DNA from: Deltaproteobacteria bacterium
GTDB taxonomy: Bacteria > Desulfobacterota > GWC2-55-46 > DRQE01
Assembly: GCA_024278765.1 (NCBI GenBank)
Contig: JAJRSM010000089.1
Location: 1-34,176, forward strand
DNA: 34,176 bases
Direction of reading: 5' to 3'
The notes beneath the pieces are model-generated. The model did not search any database, was not told where the DNA came from, and saw nothing but the letters and a program-made list of their open reading frames with translations. Shown piece after piece: positions 25,794 through 33,348 of the stretch (positions within the stretch are counted from its first letter, which is position 1; each line of letters starts with the position of its first letter). The translations under genes were made by a program, and so were the position numbers.

Positions 25794-25843
25794 AACTCTT
25801 AACTCTCCTTGTTAAAAGATTTTTTCTTTGATCAATCTCAGCA

Positions 25844-26394
25844 CTCACTGCGTGAGAGCAAAGCGACTTCGTCGCAAAGACTAAACATTACACCCACCTG
25901 CGGTGGGACACCGATTGCACCGGAAGCACAGCAACTTCGCCGCAAATGCTAAACCCTATTGATAAATCTGCCATGCGGCGAGCACCCACCAGCGGTGGGG
26001 CAAAATTCAGTAGATAGTTTCGTACTACGCGTGGCAAGAAACTAATTTACTAAATATGCTGTACGCAGTACCCACCTGCGCTCACTGCGTGAGAGCAAAG
26101 CGACTACGTCGCGGTGACCAATTAATTTTCTGCTTCTCGTCATAGACAGTTCGTAAACTATAATACCACACTACCCACAACACTAATCCCTTTAATATAT
26201 TTTACTCCACCGCAGTGAATGTCACACAACGAACACCGGTTGCACCGGAGGCATAGCGACTTCGTCGCAAAAGATAAACACTGTATTGGCCCTTACCACG
26301 AATAATACCAAATCTTATAAGGGCACAGTTCGTTGGATAGTTCTCTACTACGCGTAGCACTCAGTCTCATTAATAAATATGCTGTGCGCAGCAC
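25844..26394. repeat. Intergenic mosaic of short hairpin repeats
   Basis: No gene is visible in these roughly 550 bases. Instead there are many stem-loops with 5-6 bp stems and 3-4-base loops: CTCAC-TGC-GTGAG (25844-25856), GCGAC-TTC-GTCGC (25863-25875), CCCACC-TGC-GGTGGG (25893-25907), a TGC-to-AGC variant near 25984-25998, and TGCTGTGCGCAGCA near 26380-26393. A 32-base unit (25844-25875) recurs at 26081-26112 with one change (TTC to TAC). A unit beginning ACACCGRTTGCACCGGA near 25909 recurs near 26235. A unit with ACTACGCGT...AAATATGCTGT near 26023-26069 recurs near 26347-26393. The pattern suggests a degenerate duplication of about 165 bases plus shuffled hairpin cassettes. Confidence 0.75.
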
Positions 26395-27210
26395 TTATAG
26401 CCTGCTTCCGCAGAACTTACAGTAAAGTGCATCGGTATCATGGCCATAACTGGCGCAGTCCAGGCACGCCTTGGTCGTTATCTTCTTTTTGGTAAAGGCC
26501 CCTGCCTTACCAAGCTCTGCCGTTACTATCCCTGTCGGTACGGCAATAATGCTATAGCCCATTATCATTATCACCGAAGCAAGTGCCATGCCATAGGGCG
26601 TCTTCGGAGAGATATCACCGTAACCGACCGTCGTAAGCGTTACTATCGCCCAGTAGACAGATCTAGGAATAGATGTAAAACCATTCTCCGAGCCTTCAAT
26701 CAGGTACATAAAAGAACCGAGGATAACGACAAGGGTGGCGACCAGAATGAGAAAGACCGTTATCTTCTGCCGACTCGCCCGCAGAGCACTGGAGAGCTGC
26801 TGCGCCTCTCCGACGTACTGTACGATCTTAAGGACACGGAAGACCCTCATTACTCTAAGGACTCGTATGACAAGTAGGTACTGAGTGCCCGGAAGAAGAA
26901 CGCTTATAAAGGTCGGTATTATAGCCATTAGATCGATAACACCGAAAAAACTCTTAGCATACTTTGTCGGATGCCCGACGCAGACCAGACGCATCACATA
27001 TTCGATAGTAAATAGTATAGTAAAAAACCACTCGACCTTGTATAAAAAATCACCGTGGACGGCGTGAATACTCGCAACACTATCAAGCATCACTACAAAG
27101 ACGCTTGTGATAATCGAGGCCATCAAGACTATATCAAAGGCCTTGCCAGCAGTGGTATCGGCCTCAAAGATTATCTCATGTAATTTAAAACGCAGCCCCG
27201 CATGCCTCAT
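26395..27210 (-). CDS. Voltage-gated-type potassium channel with C-terminal zinc ribbon
   Basis: 271 residues, six membrane segments. S4 carries regularly spaced positive residues Arg116, Arg119, Arg122, Arg125 and Lys128 (IRVLRVMRVFRVLK). The pore loop has the K+ selectivity filter TVGYGD (194-199). After S6 ('IIAVPTGIVTAEL') a short cytoplasmic tail ends in a zinc ribbon with Cys249, Cys252, Cys264 and Cys267 (CLDC...CKFCG). The zinc ribbon could be a multimerisation or sensing module. It begins 9 bases after the AI-2E permease gene, so the two are co-transcribed. Potassium selectivity follows from the filter; gating is inferred. Confidence 0.9.
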   Translation of the reverse strand: MRHAGLRFKLHEIIFEADTTAGKAFDIVLMASIITSVFVVMLDSVASIHAVHGDFLYKVEWFFTILFTIEYVMRLVCVGHPTKYAKSFFGVIDLMAIIPTFISVLLPGTQYLLVIRVLRVMRVFRVLKIVQYVGEAQQLSSALRASRQKITVFLILVATLVVILGSFMYLIEGSENGFTSIPRSVYWAIVTLTTVGYGDISPKTPYGMALASVIMIMGYSIIAVPTGIVTAELGKAGAFTKKKITTKACLDCASYGHDTDALYCKFCGSRL

Positions 27211-27219
27211 AACGGCCCT

Positions 27220-28266
27220 CTAACCCCTCTCGGCCTCGTCATCAGAGCCCATAAGGACCGCTATCCAGCGCGTCTCCTCATTACTATCCAGAGCGATCTT
27301 AGCTGTCATCGTAAGAGGTACTGACAATAACATACCGATAGGGCCAAAGACCCATCCCCAAAAAACCAAAGAAAGGAAGACCACAAGGGTTGAGATCCCA
27401 AGCCCTCGCCCCATAATGCGTGGCTCTAGTATTGAGCCAACAACAATATTAACGACCAGATAACCAAGAGCCACCAACCCGACCCGCCATAGATCAAACT
27501 GAATGGTAGCCAGCAAGACCGGCGGCACCGCTGCGATAATAGAGCCTATATTAGGAATATAATTTAAGAGAAAAGCCAGTAGCCCCCAAAGCACAGGATA
27601 ATCCACACCAAGGATATAGAGCCAGATCCCAACGGTGAGCCCGGTAAAAAGACTAATTACGGTCTTTATCGCCATGTACCTCTGCAGGTTTTCCATGAAC
27701 TTATCAAAATAAAAGAGAGTACGCTCTGAATCGTCTGCGATTGCCTTTATTTTTTTAGGGAAACCAGAGGCCTCAAGCAGGATAAAGATAACGGTAAGAA
27801 TAATAAAAAAGCTTTTGGTAAGGATGCTCTTTACACCCGTCAGTATTCCTCCTGCCATCTGCATGACCGCACCGAGATCCAGGGCCTCATGCGCCTCTGG
27901 CGAGGTAAGCTCAATGCCTGTAAACTCAAACCATTTAATGAAGAGCTGCGTCTTTGCATGCAGACGCTCCTGATAAAACGGCAGGCTCGATGAAAAATCA
28001 GTAAGAGAATTCCCAATCGTCAGGACTATAATAAAACCAATACCAAGTATGCCTGCAACAACAATCAAAACAGCAAACGGGGTAGGGACTCCTTTACGCT
28101 TTAACCAATAGAGCGGCGGCGCACACAGGACCGCAACAAAGACCGAGAGAAAAAACGGAATAAGTATAGAGGTAGCCGCACGCATTCCCGCGACCGTGAT
28201 GATAAAGGCCGCCGCCAGATATAAAATACCCAGCCCGCCCCTAGCCTGTTTTAATTTTTCTTGCAT
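27220..28266 (-). CDS. AI-2E family (PerM/YdiK type) permease
   Basis: 348 residues with about seven or eight hydrophobic segments: two near the N-terminus (about 14-48), one near 62-84, one after a soluble segment (about 150-165), and a cluster at 205-330. The family motifs appear in NYIPNIGSIIAAVPPVLLA, GSILEPRIMGRGLG, and the ending FGPIGMLLSVPLT. Members export or take up varied solutes (AI-2, Na+/H+); the substrate is not readable. It is the first gene of a two-gene unit with the K+ channel; an ion-homeostasis link is only inference. Confidence 0.9.
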   Translation of the reverse strand: MQEKLKQARGGLGILYLAAAFIITVAGMRAATSILIPFFLSVFVAVLCAPPLYWLKRKGVPTPFAVLIVVAGILGIGFIIVLTIGNSLTDFSSSLPFYQERLHAKTQLFIKWFEFTGIELTSPEAHEALDLGAVMQMAGGILTGVKSILTKSFFIILTVIFILLEASGFPKKIKAIADDSERTLFYFDKFMENLQRYMAIKTVISLFTGLTVGIWLYILGVDYPVLWGLLAFLLNYIPNIGSIIAAVPPVLLATIQFDLWRVGLVALGYLVVNIVVGSILEPRIMGRGLGISTLVVFLSLVFWGWVFGPIGMLLSVPLTMTAKIALDSNEETRWIAVLMGSDDEAERG

Positions 28267-28780
28267 CTTTTTACGTCTATACCTCTAACCCGATAATAAA
28301 TATAAAAACTCTCCTTACCTATTTAAGCAGAGAAGAGAGAAAAACACCATATATAATTTATAATTTTAACCGCCATTAATGGCCCTGTCGTCACAAGTGA
28401 TAGCTCTTTTGAATCACCTCTGATAACCCAACAGCCGCCTGTGATGCCCTGGCTTTCTATTAATATTCTATCGGCTGGGAAAGAGGAAAGCTGAAAGAGA
28501 AAAAAAGATAAATATAAAAAGGAATAGAAGCATTGTAGTGCTCCTATCCCTTTTAAATTTTATGCCTCTTTTGATATTTTTTAGCACAATGGAAGGTTGC
28601 GGTTTAAATTTACTTACCTGGCGCCTCATAACGAGTCATAGTAGTTCTATCGATTAACGATATTCCTTATTAACCAATTATACAGTCACTAAACTCCGGC
28701 GCGAGATACCGTAAACCAACAGATTCAAGGTTTTAATCTTGTGTTTAGCTCGTGGCTTTAGTATCATTTACCTTCGCACC
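28267..28780. other. Intergenic region, AT-rich, no gene recognised
   Basis: About 510 bases between the permease and the tracrRNA gene. No frame with a convincing protein and no tRNA or known RNA fold is visible. It contains a terminator-like hairpin for leftward transcription near 28517-28554 (listed separately). The permease promoter should lie near 28280-28370, where AT-rich -10-like sequences are too many to choose between. Confidence 0.5.
28517..28554 (-). terminator. Intrinsic-terminator-like hairpin for leftward transcription
   Basis: On the minus strand a 16-bp stem (28539-28554 with 28517-28532) pairs fully if three G-U pairs are allowed. The loop is 6 bases, and TTTTTATATTTATC and a T7 run follow. 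On the plus strand the same three pairs are A-C mismatches, so the minus direction is favoured. It may be a backup terminator for tracrRNA read-through or end an unidentified small RNA. Confidence 0.55.
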
Positions 28781-28815
28781 AAAAAAACAGCCCCTGCCGA
28801 AAAAACGACAGAGGC
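28781..28815 (-). terminator. Intrinsic terminator of the tracrRNA
   Basis: On minus, the 10-bp stem GCCUCUGUCG/CGGCAGGGGC (28815-28806 with 28799-28790, two G-U pairs) has a U6 loop and is followed by TGTTTTTTT (28789-28781). Confidence 0.88.
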
Positions 28816-28907
28816 CAAAGGTTTACCCTCATTAAAGGGATATATCCTGCGAAGTTTTTCAAACTCCATTATTATGGAAAGCAAGGCAGGCATTTGTTTA
28901 GTATAGT
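28781..28907 (-). ncRNA. tracrRNA of the type II-C CRISPR-Cas system
   Basis: Transcribed leftward, away from cas9. The 5' part (28907 down to about 28871) is an anti-repeat. Its first 21 bases pair with the last 21 bases of the repeat with one G-U pair. A bulged middle follows, where UUGC can pair GCGG. Then CCAUAAU pairs all seven first bases of the repeat (GUUGUGG) using two G-U pairs. This lower stem, bulge and upper stem is the standard crRNA:tracrRNA duplex. Downstream come a short hairpin AGUUU-GAA-AAACU, a GGAUAUAUCC palindrome, a CCCUU/GAGGG stem, and a terminal 10-bp terminator hairpin. Predicted length is about 120-127 bases. It directly fits the array and cas9 of this locus. Confidence 0.9.
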
Positions 28908-28913
28908 GCCGTC

Positions 28914-28942
28914 ATATTAACCACCAATGACATCTTTGTCAA
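28914..28942 (-). promoter_or_regulatory. Sigma70-type promoter of the tracrRNA
   Basis: On minus, a perfect -35 TTGACA (28942-28937) is followed after 17 bases by TAATAT (28919-28914). The expected start is about 28907, exactly the first base of the anti-repeat. The -35 box touches the AAGGAG ribosome site of cas9 on the other strand. Confidence 0.8.
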
Positions 28943-28953
28943 GGAGAAAATCA

Positions 28954-31900
28954 ATGCCTGATAAAAATGGTAAAAAAGAAGTAATACTCGGACTGGATCT
29001 CGGCACGGCCTCGATTGGCTGGGTAAAATTAGAAAAAGACAAGTACAAAAGACCTAAAAGAATTATTGATATTGGCACAAGAATTTTCAAAGAGATGTTA
29101 GAAACAGGTACATCTGAAGCAAAACGCGAAACAAAAAACAAAAACCGCAGAGAAAAACGAGGCGCACGCAAGCTTAACCGCCGCTTCAAAGCACGCCGCA
29201 ATGACCTTGTAAATATATTGCTTGAATACGGACTGCTCCCTGAATCAATAAAGGACAAGACAGATCGAGAAAAAATCATAAATGAAATCGGCGAACCATT
29301 TGATCTGCGATACAAAGGACTTGACGAACCACTAACCCCACATCAATTTGGACGAATACTACTTCAAATAATGAAGCGTAGAGGATACAGAAGCAATCGT
29401 GGAGCAAAATACATTGATTTAATGGAACTGCCAGAAGTTATAAAACTAAAACAAGCAGAAGCCAATACCCAAGATGATATTAAAAATACCGTAAAGGGTA
29501 CAGATGAATATAAAAAACTCAAAAAAGTACTTGGCAAAATACAACTACTAGAACGTGAATTAAAAAACATAAATAAGGATAAAAAAGAAACTGACAAGGG
29601 ATACACAACCCTTGGATCTTTTATCTATAAAACTTCCAAAGAAAACGGACACAAACCACGCAGAATAACCAATCTAAAGTCTGGCGAAGATGAACTCTTT
29701 GCTACCAGACAGATGTATGAAGACGAGTTCAAACTGCTCTGGGAAGAACAAAAAAAACACCTTCCTCTCAATAGTGAGATGAAAGAAAAAATACATAGGA
29801 CGATATTCCGCCAGCTTCCTCTAAAACTACAGAAAAACCTAGTGGGAAAATGTTCTTTTGAATTTGCAAAAAAACGCGCACACAAGGCACGTTTAGAGGC
29901 CCAGGAATTCAGAATACTGCAAGAACTTAATGACCTTAGAATTGAAAAGCATGGAACACACGAGGCTACGCCTCTAACAATAGATCAACGACAATTACTG
30001 CTGGATGCCCTTGACGACCCTAACATGTTAAATCAGAGCAATACGCTTTCATGGACAAAGGTCAAAGATATACTTAATCTCAACAATAAAGATAAATTTA
30101 ATATGCAAAGAACATCTAAAAATGACCTTCATGGCAACAAGACCCATCTAGCTTTGCTTAAGACCATACCGAAAAGATGGGCTGAGTTTAAATTACCTGA
30201 GAAAATCGCACTGGTAGAAGACCTGCTAACAATACATGACAAAAAAGACCTTTTTTTGCGCCTTTTCAACAAAGACAAACCATGGAGGTTCGACACAAAA
30301 GAAGCCTACAGCCTCGCCACACTGGAACTGGAATCGGGGTATATGAAACATTGCCTACAAGTAATACGCAGACTATTGGATCATATGCAACTTGATGAAA
30401 ACAAAAAAGGGTTAGACTACCATGACGCCTGCCAAAAGGCAGGCTACATGAGAAAAGACCAAAAAATCATATCTAAAAAAACTCAACTGGACGCGCCGCC
30501 TTATGTAGCAAACCCGCGCGTACAGAAAGCATTGTTTGAAGTACACAAGCTGGTCAACAAACTTATGCTCGACAAAAAAGACCCTATAACGGCTATTCAC
30601 ATAGAACTTGCACGCGACATGAAGACCTCCAAAGCCCATCGCATAAAGACACAAGCGCAGCAATATGAAAATCGAAAACGCAACAATGAGGGCACCAAAG
30701 AATTGACCAGAATGGCCGAAGAACATCCTGATTTACATATAAGGCCAGACCATCACGATGACATCTTGAAGTACAAGCTTTGGCAAGAATTAGGCACACC
30801 AGCCACCTGTCCTTACAGCCTTAAAACACTTGCGCCACACCAGCTTTTCAACGGTGATGTTCAAATCGATCACATATACCCCCGAAGCCGTTCATGCGAC
30901 AATAGCTACGGAAATAAAATCCTTTGCTTTACTTTAAAAAATAAAGAAAAAGGCAACAAAACACCCTTCGAACAATGGGGAGGCACAGAAAAGTTTCAAG
31001 AAATTTTGCGTCACCTTGAAGGACAGGTCAAGCTTAAGGTTTTTCCGCAAAACAAGCTGGATAAAATAAAAAATCCTGACTTCAATGCAAAGGACTTTGT
31101 TGAACGACAACTCAATGAAACACGCTATATTTGTATAATAGTCAAAAACTACCTCGAACAACTTGGCATACCCGTGCAGGTTACAACAGGTCAGGCTACC
31201 GCAGAGATACGGCACCTGCTTGGACTAAATAACATACTACCCAAACCACCTGTAGAAGACGAAATAGATAATACAAAAAAGAAAAAACGCGTTGACCACC
31301 GCCACCACGCGATTGATGCGCTGGTAACGGCCCTTACCGACAGGAAATTATTCAAAGACCTTCAAGAGCGTTATCGACATCGGGAGCAAAACCACCAGTG
31401 GCCTGAAAAAAGACTTAAGAGCATATGGAGTTGGAAGACCCTGCGCGAAGACACGCAAAAAGCCCTTATGAACTCAGTAGTATCTCACAATGTCAATAGA
31501 AAAATACACGGCGCATTGCACAAAGATATGCCTTTTGGCAGATCATATTACCTTGAAGATATTAAAGTTGAAAAAGTTACAAAAGAAATAAAAGACTTAA
31601 TAAAGTCTAACCCTGAAAAACCAGACAGCCAGAGCTGGATAGTAAACAGCCACACAAGAAAATTCCTGCAATCATGGTTAAAAGAACAAGAAGCATCAAA
31701 AAAGAAAATTTCTTTTGAACTACCTGTAAAGGCCGATGGCACACCAATAAAGACCATAAAGATTGCGCACCGTTGTTACGTAAAAAGAAAGCCGGTAAAA
31801 GATGTTTTACAATACGTAAACAATCCGGTCGGGGGGAAAACATGGATAGTAGATGAAGGTATCCGGCATATCTTAAGCGACTGGATGAGACTGCACAAAA

Positions 31901-32049
31901 ACAATGACAATGAATTAAAAGAAAGTCCGCCTTTAATGCCTAATAATAAATCGTCAAAACAAAATCCTATTAAAACCGTTAGAGTCGCCAGTAAATTCGG
32001 AGCGTCATCCATAAAAAGCTTTAAGAACAGTCCTTATCCAATACTATGA
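28954..32049 (+). CDS. cas9: CRISPR-associated endonuclease Cas9 (type II-C), frame broken before its PAM-interacting domain
   Basis: The start at 28954 is preceded by AAGGAG at 28941; an in-frame ATG at 28927 lacks a site. Nuclease residues are intact: RuvC Asp15 (ILGLDLGTASIGW), Glu551 (HIELARDM), His785 and Asp788 (RHHAIDAL); HNH His640 and Asn663 (QIDHIYPRSRSCDNSYGNK). An arginine-rich bridge helix lies near 62-85 (KNRREKRGARKLNRRFKARR). This part is 1031 residues and ends in the C-terminal domain just after PIKTVRVASKFG (1005-1016). The Cas9 sequence then continues in the +1 frame (next entry), giving about 1167 residues when joined, normal for II-C. Base composition is clearly AT-richer than cas1 and cas2. 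As it stands the product would lack PAM recognition and be inactive on DNA. Confidence 0.95.
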   Translation: MPDKNGKKEVILGLDLGTASIGWVKLEKDKYKRPKRIIDIGTRIFKEMLETGTSEAKRETKNKNRREKRGARKLNRRFKARRNDLVNILLEYGLLPESIKDKTDREKIINEIGEPFDLRYKGLDEPLTPHQFGRILLQIMKRRGYRSNRGAKYIDLMELPEVIKLKQAEANTQDDIKNTVKGTDEYKKLKKVLGKIQLLERELKNINKDKKETDKGYTTLGSFIYKTSKENGHKPRRITNLKSGEDELFATRQMYEDEFKLLWEEQKKHLPLNSEMKEKIHRTIFRQLPLKLQKNLVGKCSFEFAKKRAHKARLEAQEFRILQELNDLRIEKHGTHEATPLTIDQRQLLLDALDDPNMLNQSNTLSWTKVKDILNLNNKDKFNMQRTSKNDLHGNKTHLALLKTIPKRWAEFKLPEKIALVEDLLTIHDKKDLFLRLFNKDKPWRFDTKEAYSLATLELESGYMKHCLQVIRRLLDHMQLDENKKGLDYHDACQKAGYMRKDQKIISKKTQLDAPPYVANPRVQKALFEVHKLVNKLMLDKKDPITAIHIELARDMKTSKAHRIKTQAQQYENRKRNNEGTKELTRMAEEHPDLHIRPDHHDDILKYKLWQELGTPATCPYSLKTLAPHQLFNGDVQIDHIYPRSRSCDNSYGNKILCFTLKNKEKGNKTPFEQWGGTEKFQEILRHLEGQVKLKVFPQNKLDKIKNPDFNAKDFVERQLNETRYICIIVKNYLEQLGIPVQVTTGQATAEIRHLLGLNNILPKPPVEDEIDNTKKKKRVDHRHHAIDALVTALTDRKLFKDLQERYRHREQNHQWPEKRLKSIWSWKTLREDTQKALMNSVVSHNVNRKIHGALHKDMPFGRSYYLEDIKVEKVTKEIKDLIKSNPEKPDSQSWIVNSHTRKFLQSWLKEQEASKKKISFELPVKADGTPIKTIKIAHRCYVKRKPVKDVLQYVNNPVGGKTWIVDEGIRHILSDWMRLHKNNDNELKESPPLMPNNKSSKQNPIKTVRVASKFGASSIKSFKNSPYPIL

Positions 32050-32122
32050 CCTGCAAAGCAACCATCATGTATCAATATTTAAGCACAAAATAAATAATAA
32101 AAGAAAAGGGCTAGTCACCACT

Positions 32123-32458
32123 ATGGTAAACGCAGCTTCAAGTAAAAAAATAGGGATCATCAAGAGAACTCATCCCCATCTTGACCCGACTCAATGGGAT
32201 TTTGAAATGTTCTTATGCGTGGACGACATGGTTCTATGGGATAGCGAAGACCCACGGTTTATCAAAGAAGGGCACTGCCTCTTAGGCGAGCCTATCTACA
32301 GGGTACAAAAAATATCCAAGTCAATCACATTTAGACATCATTCTGTTTCACCAGCCGACAAGACCGACAAGCGTGGCATGCTTGAATGTTCACCAAGCAC
32401 TTTAAAATGCAAAAAAATAATAATGAACGTAATGGGTGGCTATACGGTGGAATCATGA
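32123..32458 (+). CDS. cas9: Cas9 C-terminal PAM-interacting domain, separated by a frameshift
   Basis: This frame looks like a small gene between cas9 and cas1 (111 residues from ATG 32123) but is better read as the end of Cas9. The same frame is open upstream to 32015 and there encodes YYDLQSNHHVSIFKHK, which matches the (G/S)NHH-hydrophobic-IY/F motif of II-C Cas9 C-terminal domains. Further on, FEMFLCVDDMVLW matches the 'F.fsL..gDlV' element, and IYRVQKISKSITFRHH is the typical Cas9 'yRVqkis...frhh' strand pair. The ending IIMNVMGGYTV fits 'V.VdplGr'. Its TGA overlaps the cas1 ATG (ATGA). The ATG at 32123 has only a distant AAAAGGG, so separate translation is doubtful but not excluded. 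Confidence 0.82.
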   Translation: MVNAASSKKIGIIKRTHPHLDPTQWDFEMFLCVDDMVLWDSEDPRFIKEGHCLLGEPIYRVQKISKSITFRHHSVSPADKTDKRGMLECSPSTLKCKKIIMNVMGGYTVES

Positions 32459-33348
32459 TTAAGCGCATTGTAGAGATAAGCAGCGAGGCGCATATATGTC
32501 ACAAGAATCGCCAGCTCGTTGTACGTCAGATCGACAGAGAGGACGCTCAGGTCCCTATCGAGGATCTGGGTGTGTTAGTCCTTAACGACCCGTCTATCAC
32601 GATGAGCCAGCGCATAATGGCAGAGCTTGCTAGTGCCAATGTCGCTGTTATTCTATGCGACAAAAAAAGACTGCCTGTTGCGACCCTTACGCCAATTGAG
32701 GGAAATACGCTACACACAAAGACGCTGGCCATGCAGGTGCAGATAAAAGAGACAACAAAAAAACGCCTATGGAAATCGATCATTCAGGCAAAGGTCAGGG
32801 CACAGGCCGGGGCACTAGATGCCGCCCATATCAACAGCGGCCCGCTCCGTGCCTTCGCGGAAAAAGTAAAGACAGGAGACACGACCAATATAGAGGCGCA
32901 GGCAGCACGCGTCTACTGGCAGCGGCTCTTTGGCAAAGACTTTCGGCGTGATCGCTACGGCCAGGGGCCGAACGCCCTGCTTAATTACGGGTATACCCTT
33001 ATGCGTTCTACCGTTGCAAGGGCAGTGCTCGGCGCAGGGTTTCATCCGGCACTCGGCCTGCACCACCGCAACCAGTACAACAGCTTCTGCCTCGCTGACG
33101 ACCTGATAGAGCCGCTTCGCCCGGCAGTAGATCTGCACATCTATAGACTCACCAACAAAGGCAAAAACATCCCCGATATCTCGCCAGAGTCAAAGCGCGC
33201 GCTCCTTGAGGTCCTTACCTTTAACTTTAAAATCAACGGACAGGGTTTGCCGCTTACAGCGGCCCTTGAACGGTATATGGCAACGGTACGTCGCGTTATG
33301 AGCGAAGAACAAAGGAATATAAAAAAAGCGGAGTTTCCGATAAGATGA
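32455..33348 (+). CDS. cas1: CRISPR adaptation integrase Cas1 (type II)
   Basis: 297 residues from ATG 32455, which overlaps the stop of the Cas9 tail; MIKRIVEIS is the usual Cas1 start, and a longer frame from 32386 is not needed. It integrates spacers together with Cas2. Metal-binding residues are visible: Glu147 (NIEAQAARVYW), His203 or His204 (GLHHRNQYNSF) and Glu219 (ADDLIEPLRPAVD), matching the Glu/His/Glu set of type II Cas1. GPNALLNYGYTLMRS is a family motif. Ribosome site GGTGG is 5 bases upstream. Base composition is GC-rich like the chromosomal genes, in contrast to cas9. Confidence 0.97.
   Translation: MIKRIVEISSEAHICHKNRQLVVRQIDREDAQVPIEDLGVLVLNDPSITMSQRIMAELASANVAVILCDKKRLPVATLTPIEGNTLHTKTLAMQVQIKETTKKRLWKSIIQAKVRAQAGALDAAHINSGPLRAFAEKVKTGDTTNIEAQAARVYWQRLFGKDFRRDRYGQGPNALLNYGYTLMRSTVARAVLGAGFHPALGLHHRNQYNSFCLADDLIEPLRPAVDLHIYRLTNKGKNIPDISPESKRALLEVLTFNFKINGQGLPLTAALERYMATVRRVMSEEQRNIKKAEFPIR

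Noticed and set aside
28690-28750. Minus-strand 20-residue frame LESVGLRYLAPEFSDCIIG
   Set aside because: Bounded by stops on both sides, with no start or ribosome site and no family I can name; treated as non-coding.
28560-28780. tRNA or known riboswitch in the gap left of the tracrRNA
   Set aside because: No T-loop GTTCRA motif with matching acceptor stems on either strand, and no conserved riboswitch core recognised.
28927-28953. Nine-residue N-terminal extension of Cas9 from the ATG at 28927
   Set aside because: No ribosome site precedes it, whereas AAGGAG is ideally placed for the ATG at 28954.
32011-32020. Programmed -1 frameshift at the A5 run in cas9
   Set aside because: The Cas9 tail is in the +1 (equivalently -2) frame, not -1, and five A are too few for the usual transcriptional slippage. 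No stop-proximal stimulatory structure is evident.
32386-32454. Longer Cas1 starting at 32386
   Set aside because: The extra 23 residues do not resemble Cas1 and overlap the Cas9 tail; ATG 32455 gives the canonical MIKRIVEIS start and an ATGA overlap.
32123-32458. New accessory cas gene between cas9 and cas1
   Set aside because: The frame extends upstream into unmistakable Cas9 C-terminal sequence (SNHHVSIF) and contains other Cas9 tail motifs; a frameshifted cas9 explains it more simply.
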